This document shows positions 25,044 through 34,957 of a stretch of DNA of 64,000 nucleotides, piece after piece (positions within the stretch are counted from its first letter, which is position 1; each line of letters begins with the position of its first letter). The notes under the pieces are model-generated. The model did no database searches, was not told where the DNA came from, and saw nothing but the letters and a program-made list of their open reading frames with translations. Position numbers and translations under genes: made by a program. Source of the DNA: Pedobacter nutrimenti (GTDB taxonomy: Bacteria; Bacteroidota; Bacteroidia; Sphingobacteriales; Sphingobacteriaceae); assembly GCF_003208655.1 (NCBI RefSeq), contig NZ_QKLU01000001.1:992001-1056000 (forward strand), read 5' to 3'.

Positions 25044-27419
25044 ATGTTCAAACTTAATCTGAAAATAGCATTGCGTAATATTCTGAAGAACAGGGTTTCT
25101 TCTTTTATAAATGTTACCGGACTCGCCATCGGACTGGCTGCCAGTCTGATGTTATTGCTGTATGTATCCTATGAACTGAATTTCGATAAACATTCAAAAG
25201 ATTCAGATCATGTATATATCGCAATGTCAAATGTCAAAGATGAGAGCGGAAAAATTGCCGTTACTTTCGATGGGACCCCAACGGCCTTTTCACCGGTAGT
25301 AAAACAGGGCATCCCTGAAGTCCGTTATATTTCCAAAATGAATTACGGGGCTAAAAGGCTCATCGCTTATGGAGAGAACACTTTTAAAAAACAGGCTAAA
25401 TTTGCCGAACCTGACTTGCTTAAAATATACGATTATGAATTTATTGCGGGTAACCCTAAAACAGCTCTTGCCCAACCAAAATCAGTGATCCTGACCGAAA
25501 GTACGGCAAAAACACTTTTTGGAACAAACCAGGCCCTTAATAAGTCAGTAAAATTTGAGAATCAAGAGGACTTAACGGTAACCGGGGTCATTAAGGACCT
25601 TCCGGAAAACAGTTCCAATAAATTTGATTTTTTAATGCCCTGGTCTTTTTATGAAATGGTTAATGAAAATGCAAGGGACTTAAACTGGAGCAACTACAGT
25701 TATATTACGCTCCTGATGCTCCGCCCGGACGCGGATGTAAACCTGGTCAACCAAAAACTCAGTAACCTGGTCAAACGTTATCAGGACATCAAATTCAGTC
25801 AGCCGCAGTTTCTTTTTCCTTTGAGCAAATTACATTTACACGGAAAATTTGAAGCCGGTAAAAGTGTGGGCGGTGCTATAGAACAAGTTTGGCTTTTTAT
25901 TGGTCTTGCTTTTGGAATATTAATGATCGCCTGTGTAAACTTTATGAATATGGCCACTGCAAAATCAGAAAGGCGCAGCAAGGAAGTGGGCATCAAAAAG
26001 ACCATTGGCGCAACCAGAGGGTCACTGATTGCTCAATTCCTTATAGAATCTGTTTTACTTAGCCTGTTTAGCATTGTCATTGCGCTTGCCCTGGTAGAGG
26101 CCTTTTTGCCTTCGTTCAATAGTTTGCTGAACATTAAAATGGAAATTACGTATTTTAATATCTATTACTGGGTGGCACTGTTGGGCATTGTACTGTTGAC
26201 AGGGCTGGCAGCCGGCAGTTATCCCGCATTTTATCTTTCTTCATTTAATCCGGTCCAGGCCTTAAGAAAAAAGGTCTCCGCCTCTGGTTTGTTTTCCATC
26301 AGCATCCGGCAACTGTTAATTATTGGCCAGTTCTGTTTTACCGTTCTGCTGATCATCTCCACACTGGTGATTTATAAGCAAATACAGTACATTAAAAATA
26401 AGCCGCTTGGTTCTGACGTAAATACATTGGTTGAAATGCCGCAGGACGGAATGCTGGTCCAAAAATATGATTTACTGAAAACCAGGTTACTCGCCTCCGG
26501 GGCAGTCACCAGTCTGTGCCAGTCTTCAGAAAGCCTGATCCACCACAATTCTTTTTTTAAAAATGCAGAATGGCCGGGAAGTACCCCTGCCCAACGCAAT
26601 ATTATGTTTAACAGGGTAGCCACAACCTACGATTTTATCAAAACGAATGGGTTAAAACTTCTTAGCGGAAGAGATTTCTCCCTACAACATGCTTCAGATT
26701 CGGTTGCTGTCCTTGTCAGTTCATCGGCAGTTAAAACCATGGAACTCAAAACCCCCATTGGGACCAGCATCAAAATAGGCGGCCAGGACAAGACCATTAT
26801 AGGTGTTTTTGAAGATTACGTATGGGATTCGCCTTACAAATCCAGTACCCCTCTGTTCATCTATTTCAATAAGGAAAATACAGGTACCATTACCATGCGC
26901 CTCAACCCGGAAAACAACCTTCACCAAAACATAGAAACCATTACAAAAATCAGTAAAGAATTAAATCCCTCCTATCCCGTAGAACTTCGTTTCACCAATG
27001 AAGTGTATGAAATGACCATGGAAAAGGAACAAAGGTTGGGGACATTGTCCAATATTTTTGGCGGTCTGGCTATTTTTGTGTCGTGCCTGGGCCTCTATGC
27101 ACTGGTTGCTTTCAGCGCAGCACAAAGGACCAAAGAATTTGGTATCCGTAAAGTCCTCGGGGCTTCTGTGACAAACTTAATGCAATTGTTGTCCTGGTCA
27201 TTTTTGAAACTGATTTGCATTGCAATTTTCATCACGGTTCCTTTTGCTTATTACATGATGAACAAATGGCTTCAGAATTTTGAATACCACACGAATATTT
27301 CCTGGTGGCTTATTGCAGCAGCTTCCGCCGGTACTTTAGCCATTGCCCTGATGACCCTAAGTTATCAGGCCTATAAAAGTGCGGTATCCAATCCTTCTGA
27401 AGCCCTTAAATATGAATAG
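25044..27419 (+). CDS. FtsX-like ABC transporter permease (two-module), rightward
   Basis: About 791 residues from the ATG at 25044. The longer frame from 24837 adds 69 residues that precede the usual M-F-K-L-N-L-K-I-A-L-R-N start and overlap regulatory sites. The structure matches the leftward permease: an early helix, a MacB_PCD domain, and FtsX blocks with E-R-R-S-K-E-V-G-I-K-K-T-I-G and T-K-E-F-G-I-R-K-V-L-G. Compared with its partner it is clearly homologous but diverged, so it may transport a different substrate. No ATPase gene is adjacent. Confidence 0.88.
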   Translation: MFKLNLKIALRNILKNRVSSFINVTGLAIGLAASLMLLLYVSYELNFDKHSKDSDHVYIAMSNVKDESGKIAVTFDGTPTAFSPVVKQGIPEVRYISKMNYGAKRLIAYGENTFKKQAKFAEPDLLKIYDYEFIAGNPKTALAQPKSVILTESTAKTLFGTNQALNKSVKFENQEDLTVTGVIKDLPENSSNKFDFLMPWSFYEMVNENARDLNWSNYSYITLLMLRPDADVNLVNQKLSNLVKRYQDIKFSQPQFLFPLSKLHLHGKFEAGKSVGGAIEQVWLFIGLAFGILMIACVNFMNMATAKSERRSKEVGIKKTIGATRGSLIAQFLIESVLLSLFSIVIALALVEAFLPSFNSLLNIKMEITYFNIYYWVALLGIVLLTGLAAGSYPAFYLSSFNPVQALRKKVSASGLFSISIRQLLIIGQFCFTVLLIISTLVIYKQIQYIKNKPLGSDVNTLVEMPQDGMLVQKYDLLKTRLLASGAVTSLCQSSESLIHHNSFFKNAEWPGSTPAQRNIMFNRVATTYDFIKTNGLKLLSGRDFSLQHASDSVAVLVSSSAVKTMELKTPIGTSIKIGGQDKTIIGVFEDYVWDSPYKSSTPLFIYFNKENTGTITMRLNPENNLHQNIETITKISKELNPSYPVELRFTNEVYEMTMEKEQRLGTLSNIFGGLAIFVSCLGLYALVAFSAAQRTKEFGIRKVLGASVTNLMQLLSWSFLKLICIAIFITVPFAYYMMNKWLQNFEYHTNISWWLIAAASAGTLAIALMTLSYQAYKSAVSNPSEALKYE

Positions 27420-27433
27420 CTGATTTGTAGGGC

Positions 27434-27952
27434 TTACAGCTTAATTTCAAACAGACAAGCAGGGACACCATGATAATGATCTGGTAGCCCTGTTGTGTCT
27501 TTTAAATCAAACATACCCAGAAAATCAAAACCAGCATTTTTGTAATGTTCAATCAGTTTTAAATTTTCGCCCAGGGTATCCAGACGCACATAATCTTTTC
27601 CCTGGTCCCTGGCATATTCTTTTGCCCAATGAACAATTCTGGCCACAAAATTTTCACCTCTGAAATCCGGGTTGGTTGCAATCCGGTGAATATACAGGGC
27701 CTTATCTTCATTTTTTTCTTCCCAGATCTGCTCATCTGTAAAAGTCGTGGCCCAAATACAGGCGGTCTTTCCGTCAATACTTAGTTTCCACTGCCGATTC
27801 TGGGAAATTTCGGTTTCTATGAGCTCTCTTTCAAATTCCGGCCAAACCACTACCTTTTGCTTTGATTTCTGATAGTCAGAGGCAATTTTATACAGCCGAA
27901 AAATCTCTGTCACATCCTGTGCATTACTGTTTTCTATGTTCATATTGATCAT
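27434..27952 (-). CDS. GNAT family N-acetyltransferase
   Basis: A 172-residue acetyl-CoA-dependent transferase. The acetyl-CoA loop is seen as H-R-I-A-T-N-P-D-F-R-G-E-N-F-V-A with I-V-H-W-A-K-E-Y-A following, then Y-K-N-A-G-F-x-x-x-G at about 133-142. An internal start at residue 4 is equally likely. The substrate is unknown. It converges with the rightward permease, 14 bases between the stops. Confidence 0.82.
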   Translation of the reverse strand: MINMNIENSNAQDVTEIFRLYKIASDYQKSKQKVVVWPEFERELIETEISQNRQWKLSIDGKTACIWATTFTDEQIWEEKNEDKALYIHRIATNPDFRGENFVARIVHWAKEYARDQGKDYVRLDTLGENLKLIEHYKNAGFDFLGMFDLKDTTGLPDHYHGVPACLFEIKL

Positions 27953-28012
27953 TATTTTCTGCCGGTAAATTTAAAACAGTCCGCAGTGCCCCAAAACCCG
28001 GAACTTGCTCTA

Positions 28013-28753
28013 TTATCTCCCCTGGTTCATCACTGTTAGTGCCTGGGCAGGTGAAGACAGGTACAATTGATAAAACTGTTCTGTTCCAGCCACACGGATT
28101 TCAAACTGATCCTTTTCCAGAGCGGCCATAAATTCATCGGCCACCTGGAAGGCCGGAATTCCGGTATGCCCGTCAATGCTGGCCGAAAATTCTGTATTCA
28201 CCAAAGGCGGCATCAGTTCAAATACTTTTATACCCGTTTCCTCAAGGCTCAATCTCAAAGACTGACTGTAAGAATGCAAGGCGGCTTTACTTGCAGCATA
28301 AGTTGCCAGTCTGGCCCCCGGGGCAAATGCCACAATAGAAGACACCATCACAATTGCAGCTGCCGGCTGTTGTTTCAATAAGGGCAGTAATTTTTCATTC
28401 AACCTGATGACAGAAAGGTAATTGGTCAGCATTTCAGCGCCAGCTTTTTCAAAAGTATCGTTATCTGTCTGAAGATTTCTCAAAAAAGCCGTCCCTGCGT
28501 TGTTGATGATCATATTTAGTCCGCTAAAGTCGCTGCTGATCCTTGCCACCAGCCCTTCTACATCTGCCGCGTGGGAAACATCGGCAACAATGGGCGTCAC
28601 CTGCCCCAACTTCCCGGCAGCTTTTTCCAGTTTGTCTTTATTGCGCCCGGTAATAATCACATGGTTACCTTTGGCAGATAATTGTTTGGCCATTTCAAAT
28701 CCGATTCCAGCACTTCCGCCGGTAATCAATACGGTATTTTGCGAAGTTTTCAT
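28013..28753 (-). CDS. Short-chain dehydrogenase/reductase, DltE-like
   Basis: About 246 residues from the ATG at 28753; a start at 28774 adds seven hydrophobic residues. The cofactor loop T-G-G-S-A-G-I-G is at 11-18 (NADP-type), N-N-A-G at about 85-88, catalytic S and Y-A-A-S-K. These define a classical SDR. The C-terminal E-L-M-P-P-L-V-N-T-E segment resembles DltE-type oxidoreductases. It is a single gene with a gap to either side. Confidence 0.88.
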   Translation of the reverse strand: MKTSQNTVLITGGSAGIGFEMAKQLSAKGNHVIITGRNKDKLEKAAGKLGQVTPIVADVSHAADVEGLVARISSDFSGLNMIINNAGTAFLRNLQTDNDTFEKAGAEMLTNYLSVIRLNEKLLPLLKQQPAAAIVMVSSIVAFAPGARLATYAASKAALHSYSQSLRLSLEETGIKVFELMPPLVNTEFSASIDGHTGIPAFQVADEFMAALEKDQFEIRVAGTEQFYQLYLSSPAQALTVMNQGR

Positions 28754-28879
28754 TTTACATGCTATTAAATACAATCTGTTCCTGTGCCTTTCTTTAGGCT
28801 GAAACAGTGCACAATAGTAGGTATTAAAATATACCGAATGGTATTTTATATGTAAAATTAAAATCTTTGAAACCCTCCT

Positions 28880-30079
28880 TTAGTGCACAAGCGAGGGAAG
28901 ACCGGCGCAGTAGTCTTTATAATCCAGGTTTACCTGGGCAGCATACTGCTCGGCATAGTCCAGTAAAGGCTTTTGCCAGTCCTTTCTGCGGGCAAAGGCA
29001 ATCAACTCCCCATTGGGCACCGATCCTTGTATACCACTGCTTCGCAGCTGAGCCGAGGCCGTCAGTACAGCCATGTCCATCAGAACACACTTCATATCCT
29101 TCAAATTGCGGGCAAGAACTTCTAAATTAATTTTATCGGCAAAAGGCTGCATTTCCTGAAGTACAAAATCATCACCTTTAAAACGACTGGTGCTCAATAA
29201 AGCGGGGGAAACATTTTGCATCCGGTATTTTATAGTGATCATCCTTTCTGCTTCAGTTTTCCAACCTGGCTGGGGATTTTTGTTATAGGGCTTCAAAGAG
29301 GAAGCCACTCCCTGCTTCAATTCCAACAACAAAAACTTGTTCTTATTTTTCAGGCCCTGTAAAAGGAACATATAGCGTTTCAATCCTATACTTCCAGTAC
29401 CGGCAACGCGAAAAGCGGCATCTTTGACCACGTATTTATTTGGCCAGGATTCTGTTTTTTTTATCCAGCTGCCCAGATGCCCGATCAATTCCTCTTTAAG
29501 TTCTTTTTCGAGTTTAAAATGGGTCAGGTTGTCAATTTTAATGCGCAGGTCTTTACCGGCCACATCAGCAACCTTTTTAATCAGCTCCTTTTCTTTTCTT
29601 TTTTCCACCCTGCTGAGAAAATCCATTACAATGCCATCCGCTGTTCTGGGATCAATGGATATCGCTTTGCCACTGCCCAGGGTTTCTATATATTTATCCA
29701 GAAACAACCCGCTCATTTTTACAGCCGCTGATTTCTTTAGTTTAAGCGTACCAAAAGCGACATATATACTGGTCAGGACCCGGGCCAGCTCCCAGTTTAA
29801 AGGTGAAAGCATTGATTCATCAAAATCGTTCAAATCAAAATATACCTGCCTGTTGTTTCCTCTGAAGCTTCCGAAATTTTCCAGGTGCAAATCCCCACAA
29901 ATCCAAACCAAAGGAGAAGAAGGAAACGATTTGGCTTTAACCAAATCCTGATAAAAAAGATGACAGGTACCCCTGAAAAAACGAAAGGGGCTTTCGGCCA
30001 TCGCTTTATATTTTAACTGAACTTTATCTGGCAAAAGGCCCGAATTGAATTTTTCTATCCGCTCTATAATTGTGCTCAT
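28880..30079 (-). CDS. DUF2252 family protein (kinase-like)
   Basis: A 399-residue protein of the DUF2252 family. It has a protein-kinase-like core: C-G-D-L-H-L-E-N-F-G at 61-70 and D-L-N-D-F-D-E-S at 82-89 look like the catalytic and metal loops of phosphotransferases. The family reaction is unknown. The gene starts 41 bases downstream of the MgtC-like gene on the same strand, so they may share a transcript. Confidence 0.83.
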   Translation of the reverse strand: MSTIIERIEKFNSGLLPDKVQLKYKAMAESPFRFFRGTCHLFYQDLVKAKSFPSSPLVWICGDLHLENFGSFRGNNRQVYFDLNDFDESMLSPLNWELARVLTSIYVAFGTLKLKKSAAVKMSGLFLDKYIETLGSGKAISIDPRTADGIVMDFLSRVEKRKEKELIKKVADVAGKDLRIKIDNLTHFKLEKELKEELIGHLGSWIKKTESWPNKYVVKDAAFRVAGTGSIGLKRYMFLLQGLKNKNKFLLLELKQGVASSLKPYNKNPQPGWKTEAERMITIKYRMQNVSPALLSTSRFKGDDFVLQEMQPFADKINLEVLARNLKDMKCVLMDMAVLTASAQLRSSGIQGSVPNGELIAFARRKDWQKPLLDYAEQYAAQVNLDYKDYCAGLPSLVH

Positions 30080-30120
30080 TTTTTTTAGTTTTTGTATATC
30101 GCAACAATAAAAAATCAGTA

Positions 30121-30783
30121 TTACCAGTTAAAGGACCTCACTCCGGGCTGGTCCAGCAACCAATTGTTAAATTCGGTCAGTTGATCGCCATTACCGGAAA
30201 CCTGAGCTTCCATAATAATCTGTTCTTCACTGCGCTGCAATTTAACATTGATGGCCTTGAGTTTCTGGATCCCTATTTCCATTTGGACCTGCGTCATGAT
30301 CATGCGGTCCTGCAATACAATTCTGTAATCCCGGTGCTGAAAATGAAAATCAAGCCAAAACTGGATAAAATCGAGTGCATAAAGGATAAACAAAGCAAGG
30401 ACCAGTGAAATTGCTGACAAGGTGTATTCGCCGATGCCAATAAACATTCCAATCGCCGCTGCAATCCATATCGAAGCAGCTGTTGTAATTCCCGAAACGG
30501 AAATGTTGTTCCTGAAAATAACCCCCGCCCCCAGAAAACCCACACCGGTAATTACATTCGCAGCGATCCTGTCGCGGTTGTCTTCTACTCCAAGTAAATA
30601 AGAACAGAGGGTAAAAATCGTTGAGCCAAAACAAATCAGCGCCAGGGTGCGAAAACCTGCTGATTTCCCCCGGATTTCTCTTTCCAATCCAAGAATACAA
30701 CCACAGGCCACCGACAAGGCGATCTTAAGAATTTCGTTTCCGTAAATATCAGACGAATGGGACAGGATCGAATGAGCAGACAT
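30121..30783 (-). CDS. MgtC/SapB family membrane protein
   Basis: A 220-residue protein with five hydrophobic helices in the N-terminal 145 residues and a soluble ACT-like C-terminal domain. The motif G-L-E-R-E-I-R-G-K-S-A-G-F-R-T at 33-47 and G-V-G-F-L-G-A-G-V-I-F-R at 100-111 are family hallmarks. MgtC proteins modulate the F-ATPase and growth under low magnesium in other bacteria. It lies within a run of minus-strand genes, followed by DUF2252. Confidence 0.87.
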   Translation of the reverse strand: MSAHSILSHSSDIYGNEILKIALSVACGCILGLEREIRGKSAGFRTLALICFGSTIFTLCSYLLGVEDNRDRIAANVITGVGFLGAGVIFRNNISVSGITTAASIWIAAAIGMFIGIGEYTLSAISLVLALFILYALDFIQFWLDFHFQHRDYRIVLQDRMIMTQVQMEIGIQKLKAINVKLQRSEEQIIMEAQVSGNGDQLTEFNNWLLDQPGVRSFNW

Positions 30784-30858
30784 ATGTAAAAGATGCTAAG
30801 TACCTAAAGATAAATATACTTAAAATTAACATCATATTTACCTCGGGTCCCTGCAATT

Positions 30859-31560
30859 CTATACCGTCAGGCCATTGGTATCCGAAGTCAGGACTTCGCT
30901 CATGTAATCAAAAAATGGTCGCATCTGTTGAAAAGTAAGGTCTGCCTGTTCTAAAAAAGAAGCACTGAAAACCTCTTCATCTGAAAAAGGACGGACCAAT
31001 AAGAACTGCTTATAGCGCAGCAAATCAACAGCTTCATTTTGCGGGTCAAAACCTTTGGGTACCGTTTTGAGTTGTTCTCCTTTAAGACTTCCGAAAGTTT
31101 TAACAAAAGCCTCACTCTGGATGATGTTCCTTAATGGGGCAGCATCAAAAGAAATGTCATCCCTGATTAATTTTAAATCTTTAGGCTCAGGGCCCCAAAA
31201 ACCTCCGGCAATAAAGCTATTACCCGGCCCGAGATGAAAATGATAGCCCCCCCGGCGGTACTGGGTGGCCCTCCGGAAACTACCGCTCCAGTGTGTTTTA
31301 TAGGGTGTTTTATCATTGGAAAACCGCACATCCCTGTAAATACGGTACAGGCTCTTTTTTCCAGAAGGCGTCTCTATCACATCATGGACAGAAAGTTTTC
31401 GCAGCAGGGCCTCTGCAAAATTTTCTATATCCCCTAATTCCTGCTGATAAGCCTGTTTATGCGCTGTAAACCATTCTTTATCGTTGTTTTCTTCAAGTGC
31501 TTTCAGAAAAGCAAAATTCGAAGGGAATATTTGTGGTACAGCCAGAGGTTCAGACATCAT
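30859..31560 (-). CDS. DUF2461 family protein
   Basis: A 233-residue cytosolic protein of the DUF2461 (TIGR02453) family. Typical strings are F-L-K-A-L-E-E-N-N-D-K-E-W-F near residue 18, F-S-N-D-K-T-P-Y-K-T-H at about 74-84 and G-G-Y-H-F-H-L-G-P-G-N-S-F-I-A-G-G. No biochemical role is known. It is not clearly tied to its neighbours. Confidence 0.87.
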   Translation of the reverse strand: MMSEPLAVPQIFPSNFAFLKALEENNDKEWFTAHKQAYQQELGDIENFAEALLRKLSVHDVIETPSGKKSLYRIYRDVRFSNDKTPYKTHWSGSFRRATQYRRGGYHFHLGPGNSFIAGGFWGPEPKDLKLIRDDISFDAAPLRNIIQSEAFVKTFGSLKGEQLKTVPKGFDPQNEAVDLLRYKQFLLVRPFSDEEVFSASFLEQADLTFQQMRPFFDYMSEVLTSDTNGLTV

Positions 31561-31661
31561 ATTTTTACGGATTTAAAAAAGAATACCCTGGCGTAAAGAT
31601 AAGGGCAATTTCCATTCAAAACCATCATCATTAAATTTATTCTGCAAAGCCGGCCCGGCCC

Positions 31662-32483
31662 TTATTCATGTAAAACCAAAATGGCTTTAATGGATTTGTT
31701 CATGACCTGGTTCACTGTACTCCTGTTGAAGATCCTGTACAACATATTGTGATGGTGTTTGACCACACACAGGATATCTGTTTTATTGCTTTCTATAAAG
31801 TCCATAATGCCATCTGTTGTATTGCTGTGGCTGATGTAATTAAAGACCAGGTGAGTGTCCTTAAAAATGGTTTCCAGAGCCTTTTCACCTGTGGTTACGG
31901 GCGGCATATCTGGTTTTTCCATCACATTGAGCACATGCAGTTCTTCAGATCCGAAAGCAAAAATCACTTCTTTTAAAATACTCACGTCTATCACTGAAAG
32001 CTGCGTCGAAAAATCGGTGGCCAGGGTAATGACCGGGTTTTTAAAAGGTTTGCTTTCTAAAGGGATAACCAGGGTCGGCACTTTAAGTTTAGAAACGATC
32101 ATGTTTGCAGTGCTGCCTACAATGCCGGTAATTCCGGTTGATCCGGTAATGCCCATCAGCAGCAACTCTACCGGATTGGATTCAATATAATTGGAAATCA
32201 CCGTGTTCAAAAAGCCCACAGCACACAAAGTCTGTACTTTAACCTCCCGGTATTCGGGTTTACTGCTCCTTTCCAGGGCCCAATGGGAAAGCGCCTCCCT
32301 TTTAGAGTTGTAATAGTTTTCAATGTAAATGGCATTGTAAATGGAGTTGTCAATGCCTTCGGTAGGATGTATCGCATGAATGGCACATACCTCTAAATGA
32401 AGTATCCTGGCGAGCTCTAAGGCATAATCCATTGCATTACTGGCGCAATTGGAAAAATCTGTAGCAACGAGTATCTTTTTCAT
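31662..32483 (-). CDS. Universal stress protein, two-domain
   Basis: A 273-residue tandem Usp protein. Domain 1 begins K-K-I-L-V-A-T-D-F-S and ends with G-I-T-G-S-T-G-I-T-G-I-V-G-S-T-A, the ATP-binding glycine loop (G-x-x-G-x9-G-S). Domain 2 (about 150-273) begins P-V-I-T-L-A-T-D-F-S but its loop is not of the ATP type. Bacteroidota tandem Usps respond to stress or starvation. It begins 15 bases after the stop of the phosphate transporter gene, suggesting co-transcription. Confidence 0.88.
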   Translation of the reverse strand: MKKILVATDFSNCASNAMDYALELARILHLEVCAIHAIHPTEGIDNSIYNAIYIENYYNSKREALSHWALERSSKPEYREVKVQTLCAVGFLNTVISNYIESNPVELLLMGITGSTGITGIVGSTANMIVSKLKVPTLVIPLESKPFKNPVITLATDFSTQLSVIDVSILKEVIFAFGSEELHVLNVMEKPDMPPVTTGEKALETIFKDTHLVFNYISHSNTTDGIMDFIESNKTDILCVVKHHHNMLYRIFNRSTVNQVMNKSIKAILVLHE

Positions 32484-32498
32484 CTGGAGCTTAATTAA

Positions 32499-33920
32499 TT
32501 ACAGAAATAATCTAAAAAGGGTAAACAACAACAAGGACAATACAATACAAACAGGCAAAGTCAGTACCCAGGCCATGGCAATACTTTTAAGTGTCTTGTT
32601 GTTCAGGTTTCCGGCCCCGCCCTGGGCAACCATTGCTCCTGCTATACCACTGGAAAGTACATGGGTGGTACTCACCGGAAGCCCCAGACCGGTACTTAAA
32701 CCAATGGTCGCTGCACCTACAAGTTCGGCCGTTGCCCCCTGCGCATAATTTAAATGTTCATTACCTATTTTTTCACCAATGGTGACCACAATTCGTTTCC
32801 AGCCAATCATGGTCCCCAGGCCAAGGGATATGGAAATGGCCGCAATAACCCATAGCGGAGAAAAATCAGTCACTTTATTGAGGGCTTTATAAGAAAGGGC
32901 CAGCTGCTCCTTTTCGGTCTGGGAAAGCTGAAGCTCCTGATTTGTACTTAATGCCTTGATCTCTTTGCTCACCTTTTCAATATCCTTTCTAAATTTAAAA
33001 ATTTCAGCTGTACTTCCCTTTGCATTCTGACCAATTTCTGATTCGGTTTGCCGGATCAGATTTTTTACGTTCAGAATGGGCGCCTGGTGATTGGTATTGG
33101 CAGCCAGCAATAGTTCCAGCGGAAGCTCGGCGGTTTCCAGGGTTTTTAATATACTCGCATTTGAAATGGAATGGTCTATGGCAAATTTGGCGGGCAAAAA
33201 AGTAATCAGAATGAGCATCAGCAAACCGACCCCTTTTTGTCCGTCATTACTTCCGTGAAAAAAACTAACCAGGGTACAGGTTGTAATCAGTAAGATCCTG
33301 ATTAAAAATGGAGGTTTATCACCCTCGCCCTGCGGAATATGAAAAAGCTGTTTTGCTTTAATTACATTTTTTAGAAAAAACATCAGCAGTACAGAAGCAC
33401 CAAAGCCAAATATAGGAGAAAGGATCAAGGAAAGGCCTATTTCTTCTGCTTTGCCCCAGTTTACACTGCCTCCATAAAAATAAGTAAACCCAATGCTTCC
33501 CCCGATCAGGGCACCAATAAGGGTATGTGAACTCGAACAGGGAATCCCCAGGTACCAGGTTCCAAGGTTCCATATAATAGAAGACAAAAGAACAGCAAGC
33601 ACAAGACAGGCGCCTACCTGCACGGGCAGGTTCATCAGCTCATCCAAAGGAACCAGCTTTAAAATGCCCATCGCAACGGCCACCCCACCGGCAAAAACCC
33701 CCAGAAAATTCCATATTCCTGACCAGGGCACGGCAATATTTGGTTTTAATGCCTTTGTATAAATCACCGTGGCTACCGCATTTGCCGTATCATGAAATCC
33801 ATTTACAAACTCAAAAGCCAAAACACTAAGCAGGCAGATCAGAAAAATAATTAGAACCGGATAACTCAAATCTATTGCCCCCATAAAAGGAAGCGTAATA
33901 CTATTCATCGTTGACAACAT
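32499..33920 (-). CDS. Inorganic phosphate transporter, PiT family
   Basis: A 473-residue protein with about ten helices. The PiT signature N-G-F-H-D-T-A-N-A-V-A is at 40-50, and the inverted second copy S-F-F-H-G-S-N-D-G-Q-K-G appears near 218-229. A charged cytosolic loop (about 275-345) with coiled-coil character splits the halves. Members take up metal-phosphate with sodium or protons. A Usp gene follows in the same transcript. The start may be the Met at 33908. Confidence 0.9.
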   Translation of the reverse strand: MLSTMNSITLPFMGAIDLSYPVLIIFLICLLSVLAFEFVNGFHDTANAVATVIYTKALKPNIAVPWSGIWNFLGVFAGGVAVAMGILKLVPLDELMNLPVQVGACLVLAVLLSSIIWNLGTWYLGIPCSSSHTLIGALIGGSIGFTYFYGGSVNWGKAEEIGLSLILSPIFGFGASVLLMFFLKNVIKAKQLFHIPQGEGDKPPFLIRILLITTCTLVSFFHGSNDGQKGVGLLMLILITFLPAKFAIDHSISNASILKTLETAELPLELLLAANTNHQAPILNVKNLIRQTESEIGQNAKGSTAEIFKFRKDIEKVSKEIKALSTNQELQLSQTEKEQLALSYKALNKVTDFSPLWVIAAISISLGLGTMIGWKRIVVTIGEKIGNEHLNYAQGATAELVGAATIGLSTGLGLPVSTTHVLSSGIAGAMVAQGGAGNLNNKTLKSIAMAWVLTLPVCIVLSLLLFTLFRLFL

Positions 33921-34079
33921 TTGATCTTAAATGGATTGTTTAACCAAACATCTGATTTTTAGACGGTTTACACGGACGATCCATATTAAGTTATTGTTAT
34001 GATATTGTTCCCTCATCGACCGAAATGCCCTCTTTATTTAAATATCAGTGGATTTAAGCAGATCTATCAGATTTGTACG

Positions 34080-34087
34080 TAGCTTTG
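34080..34087 (+). promoter_or_regulatory. Possible -7 element before small gene
   Basis: TAGCTTTG fits TAnnTTTG and lies 17 bases ahead of the ATG at 34105. A matching -33 TTG is absent, so the support is moderate. Confidence 0.35.
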
Positions 34088-34104
34088 GACAAGATTAAAA
34101 CCTA

Positions 34105-34401
34105 ATGGCAGTATTACATAGAAAAGAAGAAAAAATTGAAGTTGTGCTAAGTAAACTTCCAAAAAAGTATACCGACAAGCAATTTGTCGATACATTTATA
34201 CAGCTTTATTCCAGAGACTGGGGCAAAATAAAAGCAAATTATATTAAACACTCCCAGGATAAAGAGCCGGGAACGGTAATTGTCATGCCCAAACCAGATA
34301 TATACCTGATCAATGTTTTAAACACTTATCTGGAAAACCTTAAAGCGGCAAAAAAAACGGCCACTAAAAAAGCGAATCCCCCTACAAAAGACCCGAAATA
34401 A
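34105..34401 (+). CDS. Small basic protein of unknown function
   Basis: A 98-residue cytosolic protein with no recognised family. It opens with K-E-E-K-I-E-V-V-L-S-K-L-P, has a predicted helical core (Y-T-D-K-Q-F-V-D-T-F-I-Q-L-Y-S-R-D-W) and ends in a lysine-rich tail with T-K-K-A. The tail might bind nucleic acid. A -7-like element lies ahead of it and its end overlaps the convergent DUF4337 gene by 20 bases, which supports coding but leaves the role open. Confidence 0.65.
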   Translation: MAVLHRKEEKIEVVLSKLPKKYTDKQFVDTFIQLYSRDWGKIKANYIKHSQDKEPGTVIVMPKPDIYLINVLNTYLENLKAAKKTATKKANPPTKDPK

Positions 34402-34897
34402 AGCAGAAAACACCAAACAGTGCAAAAACAAGTCCCAGGTACCACAGCCACTTGCGCCGGGTCAGGATAGAAATGGCCGAAACGGCAATGGTAATCTGAA
34501 ACAAGGTAACCGATTTGGCCAGGAGCACATGTTTTTCCAAATGATCTTCAGATAATTTTTCATGAGCTCTTGCCGCCGTCTGGATCTGTTTTTGCTCCTT
34601 TCTATATTTTTCGACGTCTGCACTATGGTCTGCCCCACCAATCTGAAGGGATTTGATTTCAGCTTTAATGCCTTTTGCCTGATAATAGGCCCACTGGTCC
34701 GAAGCGCGTATCTGTTCTATGAGGGCCTCATTAGAATGATGCCCGGCCAGTAGCCCAGCTATTGCCGCCAAAACCGCTACTAAGGCCGTTGAGATGGCCA
34801 GGGACATCACCCATTTCTTCTCTGTCTCTCTGGCTTCTTCGGTTTTCTCCTTAATGGTTTCGTGCAAATGCTCCGTAGGCACTTCTATATCTTCCAT
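34382..34897 (-). CDS. DUF4337 family membrane protein
   Basis: A 171-residue protein with one helix near 29-49 and two near 130-170. The charged start E-K-T-E-E-A-R-E-T-E-K-K-W followed by A-I-S-T-A-L-V-A-V-L-A-A-I-A-G-L-L and D-Q-W-A-Y-Y-Q-A-K-G-I-K fits DUF4337. Between them lies a coiled coil. No function is known. It converges with the small basic gene and overlaps it by 20 bases. Confidence 0.82.
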   Translation of the reverse strand: MEDIEVPTEHLHETIKEKTEEARETEKKWVMSLAISTALVAVLAAIAGLLAGHHSNEALIEQIRASDQWAYYQAKGIKAEIKSLQIGGADHSADVEKYRKEQKQIQTAARAHEKLSEDHLEKHVLLAKSVTLFQITIAVSAISILTRRKWLWYLGLVFALFGVFCFISGLL

Positions 34898-34957
34898 GGC
34901 TTAATTTATTTCCGATATTAAATTTACCATTTATCCGGCAATCCTCCTATTCTAAAA

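Noticed and set aside
30350..30700. Long minus-strand frame of 116 codons within the MgtC gene
   Set aside because: It is a shadow of the MgtC reading frame, whose motifs are clear.
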